From the NCBI GenBank assembly GCA_020345805.1, contig CP070772.1:1966628-1999186 (forward strand): 32,559 bases of DNA, given 5' to 3'. The stretch comes from Phycisphaerales bacterium. GTDB taxonomy: Bacteria; Planctomycetota; Phycisphaerae; Phycisphaerales; SM1A02. A model generated the notes under the pieces. It ran no database searches. It was not told where the DNA came from and saw only the letters and a program-made list of their open reading frames with translations. Within the stretch, counting starts at the first letter, position 1; every line of letters begins with the position of its first letter. Both the position numbers and the translations under genes were made by a program. Positions 1-7,269 of this stretch are shown here, in pieces.

Positions 1-116
1 GGCGGCGCGGGGGCGGGGTTTTCCGGGGGGCACCCCTCGGGGGGGGGGGGCGGGGCCTGAGCGGGCAGGGGGCTGCAGTTTTTCGGGGCGGGACCAGCAG
101 GCCGGCTGGTCTCGGG
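1..116. other. G-rich leader before the arsenic operon, possible contig end
   Basis: This stretch is dominated by G, with an uninterrupted run of 12 G at 39-50 and further G blocks on both sides. No sigma-70-like promoter or clear ArsR operator can be picked out, although the promoter of the downstream operon would be expected here. The composition is far more skewed than the rest of the window. It may be real low-complexity DNA, or an unreliable sequence end. If it is the latter, the true upstream region of arsR is missing. Confidence 0.5.
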
Positions 117-491
117 ATGAATGATCAACAACGACCAGGCTCCGGGGCAGGCACATCGGAAAGCGCTGCCATGGACAGGAAGAAACAAACCAGATTCGAA
201 GCACGCGCGAAGATCATCAAGGCAATGGCGCATCCCACGCGCCTGTTCATTGTGGATGAACTGTCGCGGAGGGAGCTGTGCGTGTACAAGATCACCGAGA
301 AGGTGGGAGCGGATGTTTCGACCATCTCGCGGCACCTCTCGGTTCTGAAGAACGCGGGGATTGTGGAGGCCGAGCGGCGCGGCTCGCGGATGTATTACAA
401 CCTGTGCATGCCGTGCGTTCTGGACTTCTTCTCCTGCGTGGAATCGGTGATAAAATGTCAGGCCAAGGCAAGGCAGAAGCTGGCGAGGTAG
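117..491 (+). CDS. arsR: ArsR/SmtB-family winged-helix repressor
   Basis: This is probably the As(III)/Sb(III)-sensing repressor of the operon that follows. The winged-helix fold is clear: the stretch around residues 33-50 (KAMAHPTRLFIVDEL) is the family signature and the recognition helix lies near DVSTISRHLSVLKNAGIV (66-83). Cysteines lie at 55 (RRELCVYK), 97 and 100 (LCMPC), 107 and 114. The classical alpha-3 CxC pair (ELCVC) is reduced to one Cys, because the second position is Tyr. The C-terminal CxxC plus two more Cys could complete a three-thiol metalloid site; this is inference. The start is uncertain: ATG 117 gives 124 aa, whereas the internal ATG at 171, behind GGAAAG, gives 106 aa, closer to the usual length. 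The next gene begins 70 nt downstream. Confidence 0.9.
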   Translation: MNDQQRPGSGAGTSESAAMDRKKQTRFEARAKIIKAMAHPTRLFIVDELSRRELCVYKITEKVGADVSTISRHLSVLKNAGIVEAERRGSRMYYNLCMPCVLDFFSCVESVIKCQAKARQKLAR

Positions 492-561
492 GGCGGCGGC
501 TTTGCGCCGCGATGCCGGATCAGAAGAAAGTCACGCAAGAAACGGTGAACGGAATCTGCAG

Positions 562-1863
562 ATGAGCTGGAAGACGGAATGGAAGAAGCTGACGCTGATC
601 GCGGCCGTCTTCCTGGCGTGCTTCTATCTGCCGGTGGGCACGGATCGTTTTGACAGCGCGATGATGGAGGGGCTGCACCTGACGAAATCGTATGCCCGCG
701 AGCACGTAATGCCGTGCCTGATTCTGGCGTTCTTCATCGCGGGGGCCATTGCGATTTTCGTGAGCCAGAATGCGGTAATGCGCTACCTGGGGCCGAAGGC
801 GAACAAGGTCCTGGCCTACGGGGTGGCCTCGGTCTCCGGCACGGTCCTGGCCATCTGCTCCTGCACGATTCTTCCGTTGTTCGCGGGAATCTACCGCATG
901 GGGGCGGGTATCGGCCCGGCCACGGCGTTTCTCTATTCCGGCCCGGCCATCAACGTGCTGGCGATCGTCCTTACCGCCCGGGTCCTCGGGGTGGAACTCG
1001 GCATCGCCCGGGCAGTCGGGGCCATTGTCTTCAGCATCGTGATCGGTCTGCTCATGCACCTGATCTTCCGGCGCGAGGAGCTGGGAAGGGCCGAAGTGAT
1101 GGCGGAGATGCCCGGCCCGGAGAAACCCCGGGCGTTGTGGAAGAACGTGCTGCTTTTCGCTTCGATGGTGGGGATCCTCATATTCTCACACCGGGGCATG
1201 TCCGCCCCGGACGAGCAACTGCAGCAAGCGGGCCTCTTCGTCGACTGGACCCTGACCATCGCCTCGGCTATCGGCCTGGCGGTGATGCTGGTGCTGTGGC
1301 TCGGCGTGAAATGGTGGCTGATGGCGCTGGCGTCAACACCCGTGGTGGTCCTGAGCGTCTTGTTCCCTGACGAGCCGCGACTTATATTCGCTGTCGCGGC
1401 AATTGGTCTGGCAGCGGTGCTGAGTGTTTCGGGGGGCGAAGCTGGTCAATGGCTGGAGTCGTCCTGGCTGCTCGCGAAGCAGATGCTGCCGCTGCTGTTC
1501 GCGGGGGTGCTGGTGGCCGGGGCGCTGCTTGGCCGCCCCGATCATGAAGGGATCATTCCCTCCCGGTGGGTCGCGGACCTGGTGGGGGGCAACTCGGTGA
1601 GGGCGAACTTCGTCGCCTCGGTGGTGGGAGCGCTGATGTACTTCGCCACGCTGACGGAGGTGCCGATCCTTCAAGGGCTCATCGGCAGCGGCATGGGCAA
1701 AGGGCCCGCGCTGGCTCTGCTGCTGGCGGGTCCGGCCCTGAGTTTGCCAAACATGCTGGTCATCCGCAGCATCATGGGAACCCGCAAGACTCTCGTGTTC
1801 ATCCTGCTGGTGGTGGTGATGGCTACCGTCAGCGGCATTATCTTTGGAGTAATCGTCGATTGA
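562..1863 (+). CDS. arsP: ArsP-type permease (PF03773/DUF318 family)
   Basis: This is a polytopic inner-membrane permease of 433 aa. Members of the family called ArsP export trivalent organoarsenicals; others are uncharacterised. The sequence shows at least eight hydrophobic segments in two halves. The family CSC motif sits at residues 99-101 (AICSCTILPLFAGI), followed by SGPAIN. The second half carries FATLTEVPILQGLI and LAGPALSLPN, the equivalent repeat. The start was set at ATG 562, because the extension back to 502 reads hydrophilic sequence unlike the family. The gene lies between arsR and a small thioredoxin, a neighbourhood common for this family. The exact substrate (methylarsenite, another thiol-reactive metalloid) cannot be read from the sequence. 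Confidence 0.85.
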   Translation: MSWKTEWKKLTLIAAVFLACFYLPVGTDRFDSAMMEGLHLTKSYAREHVMPCLILAFFIAGAIAIFVSQNAVMRYLGPKANKVLAYGVASVSGTVLAICSCTILPLFAGIYRMGAGIGPATAFLYSGPAINVLAIVLTARVLGVELGIARAVGAIVFSIVIGLLMHLIFRREELGRAEVMAEMPGPEKPRALWKNVLLFASMVGILIFSHRGMSAPDEQLQQAGLFVDWTLTIASAIGLAVMLVLWLGVKWWLMALASTPVVVLSVLFPDEPRLIFAVAAIGLAAVLSVSGGEAGQWLESSWLLAKQMLPLLFAGVLVAGALLGRPDHEGIIPSRWVADLVGGNSVRANFVASVVGALMYFATLTEVPILQGLIGSGMGKGPALALLLAGPALSLPNMLVIRSIMGTRKTLVFILLVVVMATVSGIIFGVIVD

Positions 1864-1933
1864 CGGGCATGCCGAAACATGCGCCGATTGACGGACATGC
1901 TTTTCGAGAAACCCCGAAGCAAGGAAATTGGCA

Positions 1934-2173
1934 ATGAAGTCCATCAAGATTCTGGGTACGGGCTGCGCCAAATGCAAGAAGCTCGCCGATCATGCCAGGA
2001 CGGCGGCGAATGAGCTTGGAATCGAATACGAACTGGAGAAAGTCACCGAAGTCAACGAAATAATGAAGCACGGCGTGATGATGACGCCCGGGTTGGTGAT
2101 CGAGGGTGAAGTCAAGTCAGCCGGCAAGATTCCGGACGTGGAGGCGATCAAAAAGATGCTGGCATCACCATAA
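1934..2173 (+). CDS. Small thioredoxin-fold redox protein (Thioredoxin_3, redox-active disulfide protein 2 type)
   Basis: This is a 79-aa minimal thioredoxin with no signal peptide, so it is presumably cytoplasmic. The active site is CAKC at residues 11-14 directly after the first beta strand (IKILGTGCAKC), and a cis-Pro loop is visible in MMTPGLVI. The length matches the small family of archaeal/bacterial mini-thioredoxins. ATG 1934 was chosen over the upstream in-frame TTG because AAGGA lies 8 nt before it. The protein is encoded between the ArsP permease and a membrane-anchored thioredoxin; partners of this type are often found beside PF03773 permeases. A likely role is to reduce a metalloid substrate or the permease cysteines, but this is inference. 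Confidence 0.88.
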   Translation: MKSIKILGTGCAKCKKLADHARTAANELGIEYELEKVTEVNEIMKHGVMMTPGLVIEGEVKSAGKIPDVEAIKKMLASP

Positions 2174-2188
2174 GGAGGGTGTTGGGCG

Positions 2189-2707
2189 ATGAAACCGAAC
2201 GCATTGTTGAAGGTCCTGGCGGTAGTGGTCGTTGCCGCCGCGGTCCTCATGGTTCTTATCATGAAGCAGCGGGCCGCCCCGAAGGCTGATCCCGTTGCCG
2301 AAGGGCTGGCCGAAGTGATTCCGATCGCGGATATCGGTCCGGCGACGGAAACGGGGGCCGAACGGGAGGCCGCGGCCTCGGCCGCGATCCCGGCCGGTTC
2401 CCTGCCCAGGCTCGTGGATCTCGGGGCGACCACATGCATCCCGTGCAAGAAGATGGCCCCGATTCTGGATCAGCTCGCCGAGGACTTCGCGGGACAGATG
2501 GAGGTGGTGTTCATTGACGTTCGGAAGAATCGCGCCGCCGGCGTGCCCTACAAGATCCGGGTCATCCCCACCCAGATCTTCTACGACCCGGAAGGCAAAG
2601 AGCTTTTCCGGCACGAAGGATTCTTTTCCCGGGAGGACATCCTCGCCAAGTGGGCGGAATTCGGATTCGAGTTCTCGGCCGAATCGGAGCAGGCCGAAGG
2701 CGCTTGA
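2189..2707 (+). CDS. Membrane-anchored periplasmic thioredoxin
   Basis: This 172-aa protein has an N-terminal hydrophobic anchor (residues about 8-25), an Ala/Glu-rich linker and then a full thioredoxin domain from about residue 72. The active site is CIPC (83-86) in DLGATTCIPCKKMAP; the usual Trp before the first Cys is Thr. The cis-Pro is in RVIPTQIFYDPEG. The arrangement places the redox domain outside the inner membrane. AAGGAGG stands about 10 nt before the ATG, and the gene begins 15 nt after the small thioredoxin, so the two are surely co-transcribed. The obvious electron donor is the CcdA-type protein encoded two genes downstream. Thioredoxins coupled to CcdA normally keep extracytoplasmic cysteines reduced. 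Confidence 0.9.
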   Translation: MKPNALLKVLAVVVVAAAVLMVLIMKQRAAPKADPVAEGLAEVIPIADIGPATETGAEREAAASAAIPAGSLPRLVDLGATTCIPCKKMAPILDQLAEDFAGQMEVVFIDVRKNRAAGVPYKIRVIPTQIFYDPEGKELFRHEGFFSREDILAKWAEFGFEFSAESEQAEGA

Positions 2708-2761
2708 CAACTCTCGGATGGTCAGGCTGATGAGCCCGACCGCCGCCGGAGTGAGAAACTG

Positions 2762-3325
2762 ATGCTATCAACGAGACGGCCGACCTGCGGTTTGTTCATC
2801 CCCTTGCTGATGATGACTCTTCTGACCGGTTGCCGCGACAGCGCGGAGGAGACGGGGGCGGTTTCCGACACGGCCGTTCCGGCGCGGAGTGAAGCAGAGG
2901 CAACCGGGTCTGTCGGCGAGGAAGCGCACCCCCCTGCCCCACCACCTCCGGCGGAGTCGTCCTTCACCGCGTACTACTTCCACTGGACGATCAGATGTCA
3001 GACCTGCCTGGAGATCGAGGAGATGTCCCGGGAGGCGATCTCGACCTCCTTCGCCGATCAACTGGCGCGCGGCCGCCTGCGGTGGCGAGCCCACAACATG
3101 GAGTTGCCCGAGTACGCCCACTTCCTGGAGGATTTCGATCTCAGCACGCCCTCGCTGGTTCTCGTGCGCCGCCAGGGCGAGATGGTCGCGGAGTGGAAGG
3201 TGCTGCAGCGGGTGTGGGATCTGGTGGAGGAGCCGTGGAACCTCGAAGCCTACGTGGTGGAAGAGACGCGGCAATTCCTGTCCCTTGGTGAGTCGCCGGC
3301 CTCGGACGAATCCACGCCGGGCTGA
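2762..3325 (+). CDS. ArsF-like thioredoxin-fold lipoprotein
   Basis: This 187-aa protein has a lipoprotein signal peptide with lipobox LLTGC (Cys24), a Pro/Ala/Glu-rich linker (about 28-66) and a compact domain beginning FTAYYFHWTIRCQTC. The CxxC at 79-82 follows a beta strand ending YYFH, the pattern of a family annotated in databases as ArsF (nitrophenyl compound nitroreductase subunit ArsF family). I recall that name from family resemblance and cannot verify it here. Further thioredoxin-like features are STPSLVLVRRQGE, with a probable cis-Pro at STP. It is probably anchored in the outer face of the inner membrane or in the outer membrane, and takes electrons from the neighbouring thioredoxin/CcdA pair. 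Confidence 0.75.
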   Translation: MLSTRRPTCGLFIPLLMMTLLTGCRDSAEETGAVSDTAVPARSEAEATGSVGEEAHPPAPPPPAESSFTAYYFHWTIRCQTCLEIEEMSREAISTSFADQLARGRLRWRAHNMELPEYAHFLEDFDLSTPSLVLVRRQGEMVAEWKVLQRVWDLVEEPWNLEAYVVEETRQFLSLGESPASDESTPG

Positions 3326-3369
3326 GGCTCCGCTTAGCACCCCGATTATTCACCTGCTTTGAGCCGCAC

Positions 3370-4068
3370 ATGGAAGACCTCTTCAGCTATCTGAGCCACG
3401 CCGTTGAAGGGAAACCGGCGGTGGCCCTGAGCGCGGCGTTCGTCTGGGGCGTGCTCAGCCTGCTCCTGAGCCCGTGTCACCTGACCAGCATTCCCCTCAT
3501 CATCGGGTTCATCAGCGGCCAGGGCGGGGAGATCTCCGCCCGGCGGGCGTTCAGCCTCTCGACGCTCTTCGCCATCGGAATACTGATCACCATCGGGGCG
3601 ATCGGTGCAATCACCGACGCGGCGGACCGGATGATGGGCGACGTCGGGCCGTGGGGCAATTACCTCGTTGCCCTCATCTTCCTCATCGTGGGGCTTCATC
3701 TGCTGGGGGTTATACCCATGCCCTGGTCCGGACCGGGCCGGGTGGGCATGAAGGGCAGAGGCGCCCTGGCGGCATTCCTGCTGGGGCTCATCTTCGGAAT
3801 CGCCCTGGGGCCCTGCTCGTTTGCGTTCATGGCCCCGCTGCTGGGGGTGATACTGGTCACGGATGCGAATCACGCCTACGGGATCCTGCTCCTGTCGGTT
3901 TACGGAATCGGCCACTGCTCGGTGATCGTGCTCGCCGGCACCTGCACGGAGCTCGTCCAGCGCTATCTCAACTGGAACGAGCGATCGCGCGGGGTGGTGG
4001 TGCTGCGCGGGATATGCGGCGTACTGGTGATCCTGGGAGGGCTGTACCTGGTATGGATCGCGCGATGA
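3370..4068 (+). CDS. ccdA: CcdA/DsbD-type transmembrane thiol-electron transporter
   Basis: This 232-aa protein has six predicted hydrophobic segments and the two signature cysteines of the CcdA/DsbD-beta fold: SPCHLTS (Cys36) in TM1 and LGPCSFAF (Cys149) in TM4. These two cysteines pass electrons from cytoplasmic thioredoxin to extracytoplasmic thioredoxin-fold proteins. It lacks the periplasmic alpha and gamma domains of DsbD; those roles may be filled by the separate thioredoxin and ArsF-like genes upstream. No cytochrome c maturation genes are nearby, so the context favours a dedicated arsenic/thiol relay over haem ligation. Two further cysteines occur near the C-terminus (HCSV and GTCTE), and one in GICG. 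Confidence 0.88.
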   Translation: MEDLFSYLSHAVEGKPAVALSAAFVWGVLSLLLSPCHLTSIPLIIGFISGQGGEISARRAFSLSTLFAIGILITIGAIGAITDAADRMMGDVGPWGNYLVALIFLIVGLHLLGVIPMPWSGPGRVGMKGRGALAAFLLGLIFGIALGPCSFAFMAPLLGVILVTDANHAYGILLLSVYGIGHCSVIVLAGTCTELVQRYLNWNERSRGVVVLRGICGVLVILGGLYLVWIAR

Positions 4069-4178
4069 TGCCTCGGGAATCTTGGGCGGGCCAGCATCGT
4101 TGCTTCTTTACTTTCACTACAGCGTCTCAGCGGATCGACTCCTGCCGAGACAAACCGAATCCTTCTGGGAGATGAAGC

Positions 4179-5270
4179 ATGACGGGCCGAGGCCTGAGAA
4201 GTCTGAGCGTTCTGGACCGGTTTCTCACCCTCTGGATATTCCTGGCCATGGCGGTCGGAGTGCTGCTGGGCTATTTCGCCCCCGCCTTCGGCGAGTGGAT
4301 CGGATCGCTGCACCCGGAGGGTTCGCAGACGAGCATTCCCATCGCCATCGGGCTGATCCTGATGATGTATCCGCCGCTGGCGAAGGTGAAGTACGAGGAG
4401 CTGGGGGACGCGTTTCGCAACGTGAAGGTGCTGGGGTTGTCGCTGGTGCAGAACTGGGTGGTGGGGCCGATCCTCATGTTCGCCCTGGCCATTCTCTTCC
4501 TGCGTCACCAGCCGGAGTTCATGATCGGACTGATCATGATCGGGCTGGCCCGGTGCATCGCGATGGTGATCGTGTGGAACGACCTGGCGGGCGGGGACGC
4601 CGAGTACGCCGCGGGCCTGGTGGCCTTCAACTCGATCTTCCAGGTTCTGTTCTACAGTGTGTACGCGTGGGTCTTCGTCACGCTCCTGCCGCCGCTGTTC
4701 GGGCTGAGCGGCGGCGTGGTGGACGTGAGCATGCGCCAGATCGCCGAGAGCGTCTTCATATATCTGGGCATTCCGTTCATCGCGGGCATGGTGACGCGCT
4801 TCGTGCTGGTGAAGGCCCGCGGCAAGGAGTGGTATCACACCAGGTTCATCCCCCTGATCTCTCCGCTGACCCTCATAGCGCTGCTCTTCACGATCGTGGT
4901 GATGTTTTCGATGCAGGGGGAGAAGATCATCTCCCAGCCGGGCGACGTGTTGCTCATCGCGGTTCCGCTGCTTCTGTATTTCATCCTGATGTTCCTGCTC
5001 AGCTTCCTGATGAGCAAGAAGGCCGGTGCGGACTATCCCAAGAGCGCGACGCTGTCCTTCACGGCGGCGAGCAACAATTTCGAGCTGGCGATCGCGGTGG
5101 CGGTCGGCGTGTTCGGCCCCAAGCACGGCGCCGCGTTCGCGGCGGTGATCGGACCGCTGGTGGAAGTACCGGTCCTGATCGGACTGGTGAACGTGGCCCT
5201 GTGGTTCCAGCGCAGGTACTTTGCGGAACCGGCCCCGCGCGAGGCGGCGCTGGAATCCGGCGATGAGTGA
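4179..5270 (+). CDS. acr3: ACR3-family arsenite efflux transporter
   Basis: This is a 363-aa inner-membrane arsenite permease with about ten membrane segments. The two residues known to be essential in studied ACR3 proteins are present in their usual context: Cys126 in [18 protein letters not shown] and Glu302 in [15 protein letters not shown]. It exports As(III) using the membrane potential or proton gradient. GGGAG lies about 7 nt before ATG 4179, and the start gives the normal ACR3 N-terminus ([15 protein letters not shown]). A 110-nt gap separates it from ccdA, so it may have extra local expression, but no terminator or promoter is evident. No arsC lies beside it. Confidence 0.97.
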   Translation: MTGRGLRSLSVLDRFLTLWIFLAMAVGVLLGYFAPAFGEWIGSLHPEGSQTSIPIAIGLILMMYPPLAKVKYEELGDAFRNVKVLGLSLVQNWVVGPILMFALAILFLRHQPEFMIGLIMIGLARCIAMVIVWNDLAGGDAEYAAGLVAFNSIFQVLFYSVYAWVFVTLLPPLFGLSGGVVDVSMRQIAESVFIYLGIPFIAGMVTRFVLVKARGKEWYHTRFIPLISPLTLIALLFTIVVMFSMQGEKIISQPGDVLLIAVPLLLYFILMFLLSFLMSKKAGADYPKSATLSFTAASNNFELAIAVAVGVFGPKHGAAFAAVIGPLVEVPVLIGLVNVALWFQRRYFAEPAPREAALESGDE

Positions 5271-5320
5271 GGAAGTAATACCGGCCGCAGACAAGTCGCG
5301 GGCGGGGGCGGAAGGGCGGA

Positions 5321-6001
5321 TCAGGAGGCCTCGGCGGTACCGAAGATGTAACCGTATCCGACGATGGTGCGGATGAGTGGAGGTCTGAATCCTTTGTCGA
5401 TCTTGCGGCGGAGCATGCTTACGTACACGTCGATCGTGTTGCTCATCCCCGAAGGACTCGCCCCCCAGACATGCCGGGCGATCTCGTCCCGGCTCAGGAC
5501 GCGCTGCTGATGGCGCAGGAAGTACTCCAGCAGCTTGAACTCCTTGGGAGTAAGTGTCTGGATCCGCCCCGCCCGCATCACGCGATGTTTTGCCAGGTCC
5601 ATTTCCAGATCGGCGCAGGTGAGACAATCAGATTCCTGCGCGGTGCCGCGGCGGAGAAGCGAGCGAAGGCGGGCTGTCATTTCCTCCAGCGCAAAAGGAA
5701 CCGTCAGATAGTCATCGGCGCCCGCATCCAGACCGGCCACCTTGTCCGCAATCGTGGAAGGTGAAGCGACAATCATCATGGGGGCGGCCACCCCCTTGCG
5801 ACGGAGCTCGCGGCAGGTCTCCACGCCGGCCTGCGTGGGCATCTTCATCTCCACGATGATGGCGTCATAGGGCGCATCCGCGGCCATCTCCCGGCCTCGC
5901 TCATGCGATTCCGCCACCTCCACCCGGTATCCCTGCACCGCGAGCCCCTCGCGAACTTCAGGGGCAAATGCCGCACTGTCTTCGATCAGCAGGATCCACA
6001 T
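5321..6001 (-). CDS. OmpR/PhoB-type response regulator with a degenerate receiver
   Basis: The gene encodes a 226-aa regulator. A receiver domain (about 1-115) is followed by a winged-helix Trans_reg_C domain (about 128-222; LTPKEFKLLEYFL and IDVYVSMLRRKID, ending in RTIVGYGYIF). ATG 6001 is preferred over the upstream in-frame start at 6055 because MWILLIED is the normal first strand. The acidic pair E7-D8 is kept. The phospho-acceptor position is Glu51 (IIVEMKMP instead of ..D..MP), and the conserved switch Lys is Val (DDYLTVPF). Such a receiver should not be phosphorylated, and Glu can mimic the phosphorylated form, so constitutive activity is plausible. No histidine kinase is encoded nearby. 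It is convergent with acr3. Confidence 0.93.
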   Translation of the reverse strand: MWILLIEDSAAFAPEVREGLAVQGYRVEVAESHERGREMAADAPYDAIIVEMKMPTQAGVETCRELRRKGVAAPMMIVASPSTIADKVAGLDAGADDYLTVPFALEEMTARLRSLLRRGTAQESDCLTCADLEMDLAKHRVMRAGRIQTLTPKEFKLLEYFLRHQQRVLSRDEIARHVWGASPSGMSNTIDVYVSMLRRKIDKGFRPPLIRTIVGYGYIFGTAEAS

Positions 6002-6317
6002 GAGTAGCCCTCCGCCCGCGAGCCAAACACGCTCCACTCCTCCACCGGACACCAAGCCTGGATTCCCGCGGCTTGGTGTCGTAATCAGGAGCGCCTCTCT
6101 GACAGTATTCTCCCATCTTCACAGACCGGGAAACGGATTCTTTGAAGAAAATGAACAATTCGGATACCCCCGGCGGTCTTGCGCGCTCCCGGATTGCTGC
6201 GCTCGTAACCGAAGCTGTTGGGGCTGCACGGTTTGCGCTGCCGGGGAGAGCAGGTGCCAAACAGCACGCCCGGCCCAGGAGACTTCAGGGCAAACGGCGG
6301 TTCCGTGACTGACCCGG
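6002..6317. other. Intergenic, no gene seen
   Basis: This 316-nt stretch separates the end of dapF from the start of the response regulator. Both flanking genes are on the minus strand, so it should hold the regulator's promoter. Open frames here read as Arg/Pro-rich shadow translation without a ribosome-binding site. I see no convincing hairpin terminator, tRNA or repeat. Confidence 0.5.
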
Positions 6318-7217
6318 CTAGCGGCGCCAGTACCCGCGACATATCTCCGCAGCGGGGCCGTTCACCAGCACCCGGCCCGTCTCCTCGGACCAGATCGCAC
6401 GTAAATCGCCACCGGGCAAATGGATAAGCACATTTCTCCGCGTTCGTTTCGTCAGCACTCCCGCCACGCAGACCGCCGCTGCCCCGGTCCCGCAGGCCAG
6501 CGTTCGGCCGCTGCCCCGCTCCCACGTTCGCATGGCCATCTCGCCGCGTGAGATCACCTCCACCCAATGAGCGTTGATCCGCTCCGGGAAGGCCGGATGA
6601 TGCTCGATGTCTGGCCCCCAGTTCCCCAGCTCCAGCTCTCTGAGCGGCCCGGCCCACAAGTCCGGATGCTGTTCGGCAAAGAACACGACGTGCGGGTTGC
6701 CCATCGAGACGAACACGCCGCTCCAACATACGCCCCCGACTTCCAGCGTCCAGCTCGCCGGGCCGTTTTGCCGCACCAGCCGATCCTCGATGACGGGGAT
6801 TCTCGCCAGATCCAGGACGGGGCGGCCCATATCAACCGTCACGGCGCACACGCGATCTGTTTCGTCGACCTCATAGTCGAGCGAAAGCACGCCCGCTCCG
6901 GTCTGAACCCGCATCGGATTGCGTCGACAGATCCCGTCCTCACGCGCGAGCTTGCACAGGCAGCGAATGCCGTTGCCGCACATCTCCGCCTCGCTGCCGT
7001 CGGCGTTGAACATTCGCATCCGCACATCGGCCTCGACCCCGTCCTCAGGCGGCAGAAGAAGGATCAGACCATCCGCGCCGACGCCGAAATGCCGATCGGA
7101 CATTCGCCGGGCCAGCTGTGCCACATCGCCCAGCTCGTCAACGGGCCGATCGAAGGCCGCGACGAGAAGATAGTCGTTGCCGATTCCGTGCATCTTGATG
7201 AAAGGTACGTCCGTCAT
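6318..7217 (-). CDS. dapF: Diaminopimelate epimerase
   Basis: DapF converts LL- to meso-diaminopimelate for lysine and peptidoglycan synthesis, in the cytoplasm. At 299 aa the length is typical. Both catalytic cysteines are in their conserved settings: Cys80 in EMCGNGIRC and Cys241 in LACGTGAAAV. The N-terminal FIKMHGIGNDY and the FGVGADG and MGNPHVVFF motifs are also standard. GGGAGG stands about 8 nt before the ATG. The gene lies 52 nt downstream of the M48 protease gene on the same strand, and the two may share a transcript. A meso-DAP route implies a DAP-type peptidoglycan. Confidence 0.98.
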   Translation of the reverse strand: MTDVPFIKMHGIGNDYLLVAAFDRPVDELGDVAQLARRMSDRHFGVGADGLILLLPPEDGVEADVRMRMFNADGSEAEMCGNGIRCLCKLAREDGICRRNPMRVQTGAGVLSLDYEVDETDRVCAVTVDMGRPVLDLARIPVIEDRLVRQNGPASWTLEVGGVCWSGVFVSMGNPHVVFFAEQHPDLWAGPLRELELGNWGPDIEHHPAFPERINAHWVEVISRGEMAMRTWERGSGRTLACGTGAAAVCVAGVLTKRTRRNVLIHLPGGDLRAIWSEETGRVLVNGPAAEICRGYWRR

Positions 7218-7269
7218 ATTTCGTCCCTCCCACTACCCATCGCTCACCACTCGCGATCTTTCGTTGCCC

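Noticed and set aside
502-561. Upstream extension of the ArsP-type permease to 502
   Set aside because: The 20 added residues are hydrophilic and unlike the family, and the ATG at 562 begins the usual N-terminus.
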